In this document: positions 28,885-37,511 of the stretch, piece after piece
Layout: each line of letters starts with the position of its first letter
Position numbering within the stretch: position 1 is the stretch's first letter
Source: DASSUW01 sp963730535
Lineage (GTDB): Bacteria; Actinomycetota; Thermoleophilia; Solirubrobacterales; Solirubrobacteraceae
Direction of reading: 5' to 3'
Assembly (NCBI GenBank): GCA_963730535.1
Contig: CAVSRU010000018.1
Span: 186,001 to 250,000 of the forward strand
Length of the DNA: 64,000 nucleotides
Notes under the pieces: generated by a model
Database searches by the model: none
What the model saw: only the letters and a program-made list of their open reading frames with translations
What the model was told of the DNA's origin: nothing
Position numbers and translations under genes: made by a program

Positions 28885-29637
28885 ATGGATCTGGGGATCC
28901 GCGACCGGGTGGCGCTCGTCACGGGCGCGTCGAAGGGAATTGGCCGCGGGATCGCGGAGGCGCTGGTCGGTGAAGGCGCACGGGTGGCGATCGCGTCGCG
29001 GTCGGCGGAGCGGATCGCCGCGACGGCCGACGAGATCGGCGCCCGCGGCTACGCATTCGACGCGCGTGACCTCGACGCGGTCGGGCCGCTGATCGACCGC
29101 GTGGAGGCGGACCTCGGGGACATCGACATCTACGTCGCCAACACCGGCGGCCCGCCGGGCGGCCCGGACCCGCTGGGCTTCACGCGCGAGCAGTGGGAGG
29201 AGGCCCACCGCACGCTCGTGCTGTCGCCGATGGCGTTCCTCGAGCGCCTGCTGCCCGGCATGCGCTCGCGGGGCTTCGGCCGGGTCGTCGCCATCGGCTC
29301 GATCGCGGCGCTCGAGCCGGTCGACGCGCTCCAGCTCTCGAACGCCCACCGGCCGGGCCTCGTGGCTGCGTTCAAGGTCCTCGCCCGCCAGGCCGCGGCC
29401 GACGGGGTGACGCTCAACCACGTCCACCCGGGCCGCATCGCCACCGACCGCATCTTCGGCAACGCCGGCTCCCGCGAGGCCGCCGAGGCCAGCGCCCGCG
29501 AGGAGGTCCCCGCCGGCCGGCTCGGCACCGTCGAGGAGCTCGCAGCCGCCGCCGTCTTCCTCTGCTCGGCGCCGGCGAGCTACATCACGGGCACGAGCCT
29601 CCTCGTCGACGGCGGAGCCTCCCACGGGGTCACCTGA
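28885..29637 (+). CDS. Short-chain dehydrogenase/reductase with altered active site
   Basis: The 250-residue protein has a clear SDR fold: cofactor loop VTGASKGIGRGIAEAL, NTGG instead of NNAG, the Ser strand VVAIGSIAALEP and the C-terminal FLCSAPASYITGTSLLVDGG. The usual YxxxK pair is not present: the aligned segment is SNAHRPG, with Ser for Tyr and Arg for Lys. A subgroup of SDRs with SNAxRxG is known, so this may be a natural variant with unclear catalysis. ATG 28885 is chosen for the usual length; an in-frame ATG at 28873 is possible. Confidence 0.88.
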   Translation: MDLGIRDRVALVTGASKGIGRGIAEALVGEGARVAIASRSAERIAATADEIGARGYAFDARDLDAVGPLIDRVEADLGDIDIYVANTGGPPGGPDPLGFTREQWEEAHRTLVLSPMAFLERLLPGMRSRGFGRVVAIGSIAALEPVDALQLSNAHRPGLVAAFKVLARQAAADGVTLNHVHPGRIATDRIFGNAGSREAAEASAREEVPAGRLGTVEELAAAAVFLCSAPASYITGTSLLVDGGASHGVT

Positions 29638-29638
29638 G

Positions 29639-29711
29639 TACCCCCAGTCGGATTCGAACCGACGATCTTCGCCGTGAAAGGGCGACGTCCTAACCACTAG
29701 ACCATGGGGGC
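29639..29711 (-). tRNA. tRNA-Glu (TTC)
   Basis: The minus strand gives acceptor GCCCCCA/TGGGGGT (G-U at the end), an anticodon stem TCGCC/GGCGA with loop CTTTCAC (anticodon TTC), T-arm GTCGG-TTCGAAT-CCGAC and discriminator A. It lies 1 nt after the stop of the convergent SDR gene. Confidence 0.95.
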
Positions 29712-29745
29712 GCGCAGCCCAAGTGTACGGCGATCCGTCCGCTGA

Positions 29746-30453
29746 TTGAGCGAACATGTGTTCGTGAAACCGGAGGCCCGCACCGAGGCGCGGAAGCTGC
29801 GATCGGAAGGCGGGCTGCCGATCTCTGTGATCGCGAGCCGGCTCGGCGTCTCCAAGAGCTCGGTGAGCCGCTGGGTCCGCGACGTCGAGCTGACGCCCGA
29901 GCAGCACGCAGCGCTCGAGGCCATGAACCCGCTCTACAACGCGCAGCTTCGCGGCCAGTCGGCGCGCAGCGCGTCAGCACGCGCCGTGCGCTCCGCCGCA
30001 CAGCGCCACGGCCGCGCACTCGCTCGCCGGGGTGACGCGCTCCACATCCAGGGGTGCATGCTCTATTGGGCCGAGGGTGCGAAGAGCCGGAACGCGGTGG
30101 CGTTCGCGAACTCGGACCCCCACATGATGGCTCTCTTCCTGCGCTTCCTGCGCGACTGCTACGGAGTGACCGTCGACCGCGTAGCGCTCGCGGTGAACTG
30201 CCACGTCGGCAACGGGCTGTCGGCGCCGGAGATCGTCCAATGGTGGCTGGATCGCCTGGGACTGCCAGCGAGCTGCGCCCGAGCGGCGACCGTCAACCGG
30301 CCCTCGCGGTCCTCGCGCGGGCGGCGCGGCCACGTCCTCCCGCACGGCACGGCCCGCCTGGTCGTGTACTCGACGTTCGTCGTCCAGAGCATCTATGGGG
30401 CGACGCAGGAGTACGCCCGCATGGCGCGGCCGGAGTGGCTGGACATGCGCTAG
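29746..30453 (+). CDS. Helix-turn-helix protein with possible LAGLIDADG-like C-terminal domain
   Basis: The 235-residue product opens with an HTH (LPISVIASRLGVSKSSVSRWV) after a basic stretch. The second half reads MLYWAEGAKSRNAVAFANSD, then helix-strand sequence and EIVQWWLDRLGLP, which has the spacing of a degenerate LAGLIDADG fold (a WAEG in place of GDG, FxNSD, then a helix and an IxxxxH-type strand). A domesticated homing-endonuclease-derived regulator is therefore possible; this is inference. Start is TTG 29746 or GTG 29758. It begins 34 nt from the 5' side of the tRNA-Glu gene. Confidence 0.68.
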   Translation: MSEHVFVKPEARTEARKLRSEGGLPISVIASRLGVSKSSVSRWVRDVELTPEQHAALEAMNPLYNAQLRGQSARSASARAVRSAAQRHGRALARRGDALHIQGCMLYWAEGAKSRNAVAFANSDPHMMALFLRFLRDCYGVTVDRVALAVNCHVGNGLSAPEIVQWWLDRLGLPASCARAATVNRPSRSSRGRRGHVLPHGTARLVVYSTFVVQSIYGATQEYARMARPEWLDMR

Positions 30454-30869
30454 CTCCAGCGGAAGAAGCTGAGGAGGTTGCCGTCGTGGTCGAGGGTGGC
30501 GAACTCGCGCGTGCCGAAGTCGGTCGTCGTGACGCCGTCGCGGGAGACGGGGTGGAGGACTCCGGTGGGCTCGAGCTCGGCGTAGAGGGCGTCGACGTCG
30601 ATGACCTCGATGCGGCAGCTCGCGGTGCCGGCGATGAAGGACTCGGCGCCGGAGCAGATCGGGCGGTCGTGGAAGTCGGTGCGCCCTCGCCAGTCCTCGT
30701 CCGAGGCGGCCCACAGGTGCAGCACCGCGTCGTCGCGCGTGATGACCGCGAAGCCTTCGGTCTCGTGGCGCGGCTCGAAGCCGAACCGCTCGCGGTAGTG
30801 GGCGACGGCGGCCGGGACGTCGTGGACCGGGAGCGCCGGGATCGTGCGGTGCAGGCCGGCCTCGGCCAT
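30450..30869 (-). CDS. VOC-family (glyoxalase/bleomycin-resistance-like) protein
   Basis: The 139-residue protein has the paired beta-alpha-beta-beta-beta layout of vicinal-oxygen-chelate proteins: IPALPVHDVPAAVAHYRERF at the N-terminus, VLHLWAAS, and the second half with DVDALYAEL and FATLDHDGNLLSFFRW, where the final Glu/Asp metal ligand is replaced. It resembles the actinobacterial bleomycin-resistance-like group without proof of drug binding. It is translationally coupled to the preceding small gene (TGATG) and its 3' end overlaps the convergent HTH gene by 4 nt. Confidence 0.85.
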   Translation of the reverse strand: MAEAGLHRTIPALPVHDVPAAVAHYRERFGFEPRHETEGFAVITRDDAVLHLWAASDEDWRGRTDFHDRPICSGAESFIAGTASCRIEVIDVDALYAELEPTGVLHPVSRDGVTTTDFGTREFATLDHDGNLLSFFRWS

Positions 30870-31036
30870 CAGGGCGGGCTCGGCTCGTCGGGCCAGTGGC
30901 CGTGCTCGTCGTAGAAGCGGCGTGCCTCCTCGTCGCGCTCGCGGTCGCCCTTGCCCGTCACGAGGAAGTACAGGATCGCGACAACCATGAGAAGGCCGCC
31001 GGCGACGCCGATGATGCTCCAGATGGTTTCGACCAT
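30869..31036 (-). CDS. Small membrane protein, 55 aa
   Basis: The gene codes a protein starting MVETIWSIIGVAGGLLMVVA, a single N-terminal transmembrane helix, followed by a charged tail containing GDRERDEEARRFYDEHGHWP. Its TGA shares the A of the ATG of the VOC gene, which supports real coding and coupling. No known function. The tRNA-Lys gene begins 5 nt upstream. Confidence 0.72.
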   Translation of the reverse strand: MVETIWSIIGVAGGLLMVVAILYFLVTGKGDRERDEEARRFYDEHGHWPDEPSPP

Positions 31037-31040
31037 GCAG

Positions 31041-31113
31041 TGCCCCCGGCAGGGATCGAACCTGCGTCGCGCGGGTTAAAAGCCCGCCGCTCTAACCACT
31101 GAGCTACGAGGGC
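31041..31113 (-). tRNA. tRNA-Lys (TTT)
   Basis: The minus-strand cloverleaf has acceptor GCCCTCG/CGGGGGC (one U-G), anticodon stem GCGGG/CCCGC with loop CTTTTAA (anticodon TTT), T-arm GCAGG-TTCGATC-CCTGC and discriminator A. It is read towards the small membrane-protein gene. Confidence 0.94.
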
Positions 31114-31148
31114 CTAGACATGGTAAGGAGCCGCACTACGCTGGGCTC

Positions 31149-31772
31149 GTGCACCCGGTGGAGGAAGGGGCGAATCGCGCACGGCGGCGCAGGCGAGCGC
31201 CCGAGGTCGCGGAGGGCGAGATCGTTGCAGCGGCCGAGGCGTTCCTGCGGGAACGTCCGTTCCGTGACCTGACCGTCGACGAGGTGATGCGCCGCACGGA
31301 GCTCTCACGCCCGTCGTTCTACGTCTACTTCCGCGACCGGCACCACCTCGTGCTGCGGGTCGTCGCCCACCTGGAGTCCGAGCTGTTCACGATGTCCGAC
31401 CGCTGGTTCCGCGGCTCCGGCGGCGGTCGCGAGACGGCCCGGGAGGCGCTGGACGGGATCGTCGAGGTGTTCGCCGAGCACGGCCCCGTCATGCGCGCGC
31501 TGGCCGACGCGGCCGCGGACGACCCCCGGGTCGAGGAGGCGTACGGAGCGCTCGTGAGGCGGTTCGTCGACGCGACCGCCCGCCACATCGAGGACGAGAT
31601 GGCGGCCGGGCGCGTACTGCCGCTCAACTCGCGCGAGACGGCCACCGCGCTGGTGTGGATGAACGAGCGCTACCTGGTCGAGAGCCTCGGCCGCGAGCCG
31701 TACTCCTCCCCGAAGACCGTCGCCGACACGCTGCTGACGATCTGGACGCGCGTGCTCTACGGCCCGGGCTAG
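31149..31772 (+). CDS. TetR-family regulator
   Basis: The 207-residue protein has an N-terminal HTH: EIVAAAEAFLRERPFRDLTV, DEVMRRTELSRPSFYVYFRD, followed by an all-helical ligand domain resembling EthR-like TetR proteins (MNERYLVESLG near the C-terminus). It starts at GTG 31149. The convergent gene at 31769 is a small membrane protein and the tRNA-Lys gene is divergent, so its target is not obvious from context. Confidence 0.9.
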   Translation: MHPVEEGANRARRRRRAPEVAEGEIVAAAEAFLRERPFRDLTVDEVMRRTELSRPSFYVYFRDRHHLVLRVVAHLESELFTMSDRWFRGSGGGRETAREALDGIVEVFAEHGPVMRALADAAADDPRVEEAYGALVRRFVDATARHIEDEMAAGRVLPLNSRETATALVWMNERYLVESLGREPYSSPKTVADTLLTIWTRVLYGPG

Positions 31773-32137
31773 TCGAGCCGGCTCGCCGCGAACAGGCTCC
31801 CGGCGGCGCCGATCACGGTGAGCGCCGCCACCCCGATCGCCGCAGGCTTCGGGATCGCTGCTCGGTAGCGCACGGTGGCCGCGAGGTCGGCGACGTCCGC
31901 GAAGGCGCCTGCGAGCACCCAGGTACGCGCGGACGATCCGCTCCGCAGCGCGATCGCCGTGCCCGCCCCGACGGCCAGGTCGCGCGCGCCGGTGGCGACC
32001 GTAAGCACCTGCGGGCCCGGCTCGGCGCCGGGCGACCCGATCCACCCCGTCGCAACCCGTCCGGGAACGAGCATCAGCGCCGCACCGATGGCGATGCGAC
32101 CGGCGGCGATCACGAGCGCGACGGCGCGAGCGTCCAT
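31769..32137 (-). CDS. Small multi-helix membrane protein
   Basis: The 122-residue protein has about four hydrophobic segments: AVALVIAAGRIAIGAALMLV at the start, VLTVATGARDLAVGAGTAIA, WVLAGAFADVADLAA and the C-terminal AAIGVAALTVIGAAGSLFAA. The pattern resembles DUF4267-like proteins. Function is unknown. Its 3' end overlaps the TetR gene by 4 nt, and a divergent glycosyltransferase gene starts 35 nt from its start. Confidence 0.72.
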   Translation of the reverse strand: MDARAVALVIAAGRIAIGAALMLVPGRVATGWIGSPGAEPGPQVLTVATGARDLAVGAGTAIALRSGSSARTWVLAGAFADVADLAATVRYRAAIPKPAAIGVAALTVIGAAGSLFAASRLD

Positions 32138-32172
32138 TCCACGACGTTACCGACACCGTGCATGATGGGCGC

Positions 32173-33321
32173 GTGCGGCTCCTGTTCACGTTCGCCGGCG
32201 GGGCTGGGCACGCCGAGCCGCTCGTGCCAATCGCGACTGCGGCCACGGCCGCGGGACACGCCGTCGCGTTCGCCGGGCGGCCCTACGTCGTCGCCCGGCT
32301 GGCTGAGCGCGGCTTCATGGTGTTCCCCGACACGGACGATTCGGTCGAGCCGCCTCCGGAGGTCACACCGCTGCTCGAGTACGACGTCGAGCGAGAGGAG
32401 CGGGCGCTGCGGGAGGGGTTCGCGCGGTTCCACGGCGGCCGGCGGGCGGGCGTAGTGCTCGAGCTCTGCGCGGAATGGAGACCGGACGTGATCGTGTGCG
32501 ACGAGGTCGACTTCGGCGCGATGATCGCCGCCGAGCGCGCCGGCATCCCGCACGCGACGGTGCTCGTGATCGCGGCCGGCTCGCTGATACGGCCGGAACT
32601 CGTCGGCGCGCCGCTCGACCTCGTTCGCGCTGAGCACGGGCTGCCGCCCGATCCCGACCTCGCGATGCCGGCTCGCCATCTCGTCCTGTCGCCGTTGCCG
32701 CCCAGCCTTCGCGACCCTGCCCTCCCGCTGCCGCCCACCGCCCACTCGATCCGCCCCGGCTCGCTCGAGCCCAACGAACCGCCCTCCTGGATCGCGGACC
32801 TCTCCGGCCCGATCGTCTACTTCACGCTCGGAACGATCTTCGACATGGAGTCGGGCGACCTGATCGCGCGCGGTCTCGCCGGCCTGCGCGAGCTGCCCGT
32901 CGACGTCGTGGCGACGATGAGCCCGAACGTCGATCCCGGACCGCAGACGCCGAACGTGCGGATCGAGACGCACGTCGCGCACGCGGCGCTGTTCCCGCAC
33001 TGCGCCGCCGTCGTCAGCCACGGCGGATCGGGCACCGTCATCGACGCGCTGGCGGCAGGCCTCCCGCAGGTCGTCCTCCCCATGGGCGCCGACCAGCCGC
33101 TCAACGCGGCTCGCGTCGAGGCGCTGGGCGCCGGCATCGTGCTCGACGTCCTGCGCGCGACACCGGCGGAGATCGGCGATGCGGTGCGGACGGTCCTCGA
33201 GGAGCCGTCGTACCGCGCCGCCGCCGAGCGGGTGCGGGCGGAGGCGCGAGCGCTCCCGGGGCACGAGCACGCCGTCGCGCTGCTCGAGCGGCTCAGTGCC
33301 GGAAGTGGCGCCGGTGGGTGA
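32173..33321 (+). CDS. GT-B glycosyltransferase, macrolide/UGT-like
   Basis: The protein of about 382 residues starts RLLFTFAGGAGHAEPLVPIA, the typical N-terminus of GT1 (UDP/TDP-sugar) glycosyltransferases. The C-terminal domain has GPIVYFTLGTIF and the sugar-nucleotide binding block THVAHAALFPHCAAVVSHGG followed by SGTVIDALAAGLPQVVLPMG and DQPLNAARV. It should transfer a sugar to a small hydrophobic acceptor; no biosynthetic cluster surrounds it. GTG 32173 puts the beta-1 strand at the N-terminus; a GTG at 32158 is the alternative. Its end overlaps convergent purH by 29 nt. Confidence 0.88.
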   Translation: MRLLFTFAGGAGHAEPLVPIATAATAAGHAVAFAGRPYVVARLAERGFMVFPDTDDSVEPPPEVTPLLEYDVEREERALREGFARFHGGRRAGVVLELCAEWRPDVIVCDEVDFGAMIAAERAGIPHATVLVIAAGSLIRPELVGAPLDLVRAEHGLPPDPDLAMPARHLVLSPLPPSLRDPALPLPPTAHSIRPGSLEPNEPPSWIADLSGPIVYFTLGTIFDMESGDLIARGLAGLRELPVDVVATMSPNVDPGPQTPNVRIETHVAHAALFPHCAAVVSHGGSGTVIDALAAGLPQVVLPMGADQPLNAARVEALGAGIVLDVLRATPAEIGDAVRTVLEEPSYRAAAERVRAEARALPGHEHAVALLERLSAGSGAGG

Positions 33322-34861
33322 AGACCATCGAGATCCCGGCGGCGTCGGCGGCCTCGACGACCTCGTGGTCGCGCACCGACCCTCCGGGCTGGATGACGGC
33401 GGTCACGCCCGCGTCGACGGCGAGCTGCGGGCCGTCGGAGAACGGGAAGAAGGCGTCCGATGCCAGCGCGCCGCCCGTCAGGTCCGTGCCGGTCGCGCGA
33501 GCCTTGTCGATCGCCAGCCGCACCGAGTCCACCCGGCTCATCTGCCCGGCGCCGATGCCGACCGACGCGAGGTCACGGGAGAGCACGATCGCGTTCGAGC
33601 GCACGTGCTTGCAGACCTTCCAGGCGAAGAGCATCTCGCCCCACTCGCGCTCTGACGGCTTGCGCTCGCTCACGACCTCCATCTCCGAGCGGTCCTCGAG
33701 GTCGAGGTCGCGGTCCTGCACGAGCAGGCCGCCCATCACGCGCTTGACGTCCCACTCGGAGATGTTCACGCGGCGGCGCTCCTCGTCGTGGAGGATGCGG
33801 AGGTTGGGCTTGGTGCACAGCGCGGCGACCGCCTCGTCGCTGAAGCCGGGCGCGAGGACGACCTCGACGAACTGGCCGAGGAGCGCCTGCGCGAGCTCCT
33901 CGTCGACCGGGCGGTTGAAGCAGATGACCCCGCCGAACGCCGACTGCGGATCGCAGGCGAAGGCGCGGCGGTACGCCTCGAGCGCCGAGCCGCCGACCGC
34001 GACCCCGCAGGGGTTGTTGTGCTTGATGATCACGCACGCGGGGACCTCGAACTCCTGCACGAGCAGCCGGCCCGCGTTGATGTCCAGCACGTTGTTGAAG
34101 GAGAGCTCCTTGCCCCCGCGCTGGCGCACCTGCGACAGCACGTGCATGCGGGCGCCCACCTGCGAGTAGTACGCAGCGCGCTGGTGCGGGTTCTCGCCGT
34201 ACGAGAGGTCGGTGATCTTCTCGTAGGCGGACATCATCAGCTCGGGGAACTCGCCCTGCTTCTCGGCGAACCACCGGGAGATCGCGGTGTCGTAGCGCGC
34301 GGTGTAGGCGAAGGCCTCGGCCGCCAGGTTCTCGCGCGTCTGGAGGGACAGCCGGTTGTCGAACTCCCGCAGCTCCTGGAGGACCGCGTCGTAGGACTCC
34401 GGCTTGACCACCACCCCCGTGAAGGCGAAGTTCTTGGCGGCTGCGCGGATCATGGTCGGCCCGCCGATGTCGATGTGCTCGAGCACCTCGTGCTCGGTCA
34501 CGCCGCGGCGCCCCGCCCATGACTCGAACGGGTAGAGGTTCACGCACACGAGGTCGACGAACTCGACCTCGTGCTCCTCGGCGGCCGCCATGTGGGCCGG
34601 GTCGTCGCGCAGCGCGAGCACGCCGGCGTAGAGCTTGGGATGCAGCGTCTTGACCCGGCCGCCCATGATCTCCGGGAAGCCGGTGAAGGACTCGATGTCG
34701 CGGACGTCGAGGCCCGCCTCACGCAGGGAGGCCGCAGTCCCTCCCGTGGACACGAGCTCGACTCCCAGGGCGGCGAGCCCGCGTGCGAACTCGACGACGC
34801 CGGTCTTGTCCGAGACGGAGAGCAGCGCGCGGCCGATTCTCACCTCGCCTGGCTGCGTCAT
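33293..34861 (-). CDS. purH: Bifunctional AICAR formyltransferase/IMP cyclohydrolase
   Basis: PurH carries out the last two steps of IMP synthesis. The 522-residue product has the N-terminal MGS-like cyclohydrolase domain (ALLSVSDKTGVVEFARGL, ELVSTGGTA, GFPEIMGGRVKTLHPK) and the C-terminal formyltransferase domain (YGENPHQRAAYY, IIKHNNPCGVAVG, DPQSAFGGVI, SDAFFPFSDG, IQPGGSVRD). The ATG at 34861 is preceded by GGGAGGCG. It lies 44 nt after purN, on the same strand as recQ and purN. Confidence 0.97.
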   Translation of the reverse strand: MTQPGEVRIGRALLSVSDKTGVVEFARGLAALGVELVSTGGTAASLREAGLDVRDIESFTGFPEIMGGRVKTLHPKLYAGVLALRDDPAHMAAAEEHEVEFVDLVCVNLYPFESWAGRRGVTEHEVLEHIDIGGPTMIRAAAKNFAFTGVVVKPESYDAVLQELREFDNRLSLQTRENLAAEAFAYTARYDTAISRWFAEKQGEFPELMMSAYEKITDLSYGENPHQRAAYYSQVGARMHVLSQVRQRGGKELSFNNVLDINAGRLLVQEFEVPACVIIKHNNPCGVAVGGSALEAYRRAFACDPQSAFGGVICFNRPVDEELAQALLGQFVEVVLAPGFSDEAVAALCTKPNLRILHDEERRRVNISEWDVKRVMGGLLVQDRDLDLEDRSEMEVVSERKPSEREWGEMLFAWKVCKHVRSNAIVLSRDLASVGIGAGQMSRVDSVRLAIDKARATGTDLTGGALASDAFFPFSDGPQLAVDAGVTAVIQPGGSVRDHEVVEAADAAGISMVFTHRRHFRH

Positions 34862-34905
34862 CGCCTCCCTCGCATCGCGCGGGGACGATACCTGCGGCGC
34901 GCCGG

Positions 34906-35514
34906 TCATCGCCCGACCGTCACCCGCCGTGGACGCGACGGATCGACGCGGACCGCACCGCGGGCGATCTGCGCCACGGCGTCGCACAGCAGGGCGTGCT
35001 CGAGCGGGCGCAGCGCCTCGCGGACCTCGCCGACGCCGGTGGCGTCGGGAAGCTCCACCGCCCGCTGCGCGATCACGGGCCCGGTGTCGACCCCGTCGTC
35101 GACGAAGTGGACGGTGACGCCGAAGACCTTCACGCCGTAGTCGAGCGCCTGCTCGATCGCGCGCACCCCGGGGAAAGCCGGCAGCAGCGCCGGGTGGACG
35201 TTGATGACGCGCTGCGGGAAGCGGGCGAGGAAGGCCGGGGTGAGCAGGGCCATGTAGCCGGCGAGGACGACGAGGTCGACGCCGTGGCTTTCGAGGAAAG
35301 TGGCCATCGCGGTGTCGCGGTGCGCTCGGTCGGGGTGCGCGTCGAGCGGGAAGACAGCGCTCGGGACGCCGGCGGCAGCGGCGCGATCGAGTGCCGCCGC
35401 GTCCGCCTTGTCGGAGCCGACGGCCACGACCTCGACGCCCTCGCGGCCGTGCACGCGGTCGAGGATGGCCTGGAGGTTGGTCCCGGCGCCGGAGGCCAGC
35501 ACGCCGACCTTCAC
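34906..35514 (-). CDS. purN: Phosphoribosylglycinamide formyltransferase
   Basis: PurN uses 10-formyl-tetrahydrofolate to formylate GAR, the third step of purine synthesis. The 202-residue product shows VGVLASGAGTNLQAIL, the catalytic region VVLAGYMALLTPAFL and INVHPALLPAFPG (His), and VHFVDDGVDTGPVI (Asp). The GTG start overlaps the TGA of recQ as GTGA, indicating coupled translation. Confidence 0.96.
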   Translation of the reverse strand: MKVGVLASGAGTNLQAILDRVHGREGVEVVAVGSDKADAAALDRAAAAGVPSAVFPLDAHPDRAHRDTAMATFLESHGVDLVVLAGYMALLTPAFLARFPQRVINVHPALLPAFPGVRAIEQALDYGVKVFGVTVHFVDDGVDTGPVIAQRAVELPDATGVGEVREALRPLEHALLCDAVAQIARGAVRVDPSRPRRVTVGR

Positions 35515-37415
35515 GCCACCTCCAGCTTCGGGAACCGGCCTCCGGTCGAGCGCAACGTGCCCGCCGTGAGCAGGGCGTCGACGCGCTCGAGCACCGCGTC
35601 GGCGCGCAGGTGCGACCAGGCGCCGTAGTGCGGCAGGCCGTCGTAGGAGTACTTGGCCACGACCTTCGAGCGGCCGCCGCGCAGGATCTCCACCGCGCGC
35701 GTGCGGCCGACCTCGGGCTGGGCCGAGGCCACGACGTCGAGGATCGCCTCGTCGAGCTCGCCGGCCTCGCCGTGGGCGGCGGGCCGGTGGGCGAGCTGGG
35801 CCGGACGCGGCGCGGTGCTCCGCTGTGGAGGCGGTAGCGGAGCGGGCCGGAGCTCGGGATCGCACACGTCGCAGCACGGACCGTCCGGCGCGGGGCGCGA
35901 CCGATCCCCGAAGTGGCGCAGGATCCCCTCCCGGCGGCACGCCGATCCCTCGACCCACGCCCACACGGACCGGTACTGGCGCCAGCGGACCCGCGTGCCC
36001 TCCTTGGCGCTGGCGCGGCAGAGCGTGAGCGCCCGGCCGTCCCATGGGCCGACGAGGCGGCCCGCGACCCGGTCGGGCGCCGAGGGCGACGGCTGGACGA
36101 CACCCGCTCGCGCGAGGTGACCGACGATCGCCCGCACCACCTCCTCCTCGCCCGTAAGACGGACGAGCTCCGCGACCGGCACGTCGAACCGCGGGGCGGC
36201 GGCAGGCGAGCCGTCGGTGGCGGGCGAGCCGTTGGCGGCGGCCGCGGAGACAAGCCGGCGGGCGACGGCCTGAAGCGCGTCGTCGTCGACCGTCGAGCGC
36301 TCGATGAAGAAGACGTGGAGCCCCTTGTCCTTCCCCGCTGCGAAGAGCAGGCAGCGTGCCGGCCGGCCGTCGCGGCCCGCGCGGCCGGCCTCCTGGTAGT
36401 ACGCCTCGATCGAGCTGGGGACGCTCTCGTGGCAGACCGTCCGCACGTCGGCCTTGTCGACGCCCATCCCGAACGCGTTGGTGGCGACGACGACCGGCGC
36501 CTCGCCGGCCATGAACCGGCGCTGCGCCTCGGCGCGGGCGTCGCGGGCGAGGCCTGCGTGGTAGGCGATGACCTCGACGCCGAGATCGCTCCCCAGCCGG
36601 CCGGCGAGGCGCTCGCAGTCCGCGCGCGTGCCCGCGTAGACGATGCCCGGCAGCGCGCCCGGCTCGGCCAGCGCCGCGGCGATGCCGCGGTGGGCCGCCT
36701 GCTTGCTCGCGCACGGGACGACGGCGAACGAGAGGTTCGGACGGTCGAAGCCGGTCGCGACGCGCACCGGGTCGCGCAGGCCCAGGCGGCCGACGATGTC
36801 GGTCGCCACCTGCGGCGTGGCCGTGGCCGTCGACGCGAGGATCGCCTCAGCGCCGAGCCAGCGCGCGGCGTCGGCCAGGCGGAAGTAGTCAGGGCGGAAG
36901 TCGTGCCCCCACTGGGACACGCAGTGCGCCTCGTCGACCACGAAGAGACCGATCCGCGCTCGCCGGATCCGCTCGAGGAAGCCCGGCGACGAGAAGCGCT
37001 CCGGAGCCACGTAGAGCAGCCGCAGCTCGCCGGCCGCGGCGCGCTCGATCACGCGCCGGTTGACGGACGCGTCCTGCTGCGCGTTCACCAGCCCGACGCG
37101 CCCCGGCGCCACCCGCTCGAGCGCCTGCACCTGGTCCTGCATGAGCGACACGAGCGGCGAGACGACCACCGTGAGATCGGCCCGCATGAGCGCCGGCAGC
37201 TGGTAGCAGAGCGACTTGCCCGAGCCCGTGGGCATGACCACCAGCACGTCGCGCCCGGCGACCGCGGCCGCGACGGCCTCCCGCTGCCCCCGCCGGAAGC
37301 CGGGGAAGCCGAACAGCTCGGTCAGCGCGCCCTCGGGATCCCGCGCGCGGGCGACCGGCTCGGGCGGCGGCGGCCCGAGGCCCGGCAAGGCGACGTTATC
37401 GAGCGTGAGCGACAT
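35511..37415 (-). CDS. recQ: ATP-dependent DNA helicase RecQ
   Basis: The 634-residue protein is a 3'-5' superfamily-2 helicase for recombination and fork repair. Helicase motifs are present: GFRRGQREAV (motif 0), MPTGSGKSLCYQLP (Walker A), VDEAHCVSQWGHDFRPDY (DEAH and aromatic loop), STATA, and QEAGRAGRDGRPA (motif VI). The zinc-binding region CRREGILRHFGD...CCDVCDP follows. The C-terminal third is Pro/Ala-rich before a short helical domain rather than a standard HRDC. It leads a run with purN and purH, an unusual partnership. Confidence 0.95.
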   Translation of the reverse strand: MSLTLDNVALPGLGPPPPEPVARARDPEGALTELFGFPGFRRGQREAVAAAVAGRDVLVVMPTGSGKSLCYQLPALMRADLTVVVSPLVSLMQDQVQALERVAPGRVGLVNAQQDASVNRRVIERAAAGELRLLYVAPERFSSPGFLERIRRARIGLFVVDEAHCVSQWGHDFRPDYFRLADAARWLGAEAILASTATATPQVATDIVGRLGLRDPVRVATGFDRPNLSFAVVPCASKQAAHRGIAAALAEPGALPGIVYAGTRADCERLAGRLGSDLGVEVIAYHAGLARDARAEAQRRFMAGEAPVVVATNAFGMGVDKADVRTVCHESVPSSIEAYYQEAGRAGRDGRPARCLLFAAGKDKGLHVFFIERSTVDDDALQAVARRLVSAAAANGSPATDGSPAAAPRFDVPVAELVRLTGEEEVVRAIVGHLARAGVVQPSPSAPDRVAGRLVGPWDGRALTLCRASAKEGTRVRWRQYRSVWAWVEGSACRREGILRHFGDRSRPAPDGPCCDVCDPELRPAPLPPPQRSTAPRPAQLAHRPAAHGEAGELDEAILDVVASAQPEVGRTRAVEILRGGRSKVVAKYSYDGLPHYGAWSHLRADAVLERVDALLTAGTLRSTGGRFPKLEVA

Positions 37416-37472
37416 GCGGACGGGCGACCATACCGCCGGGATCGGAGGGCAAAGGTGCGTTTGTGGCGAGTT

Positions 37473-37499
37473 GTCACGAAGTTGGTGCAGGTTCGTGAC
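37473..37499. repeat. Inverted repeat upstream of recQ
   Basis: GTCACGAA (37473-37480) and TTCGTGAC (37492-37499) are perfect 8-bp arms separated by 11 nt, 58 nt upstream of the recQ start. The geometry would suit a dimeric regulator. It could also be the outer part of the larger repeat element that follows. Confidence 0.7.
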
Positions 37500-37511
37500 G
37501 CGTGTGGTGGA

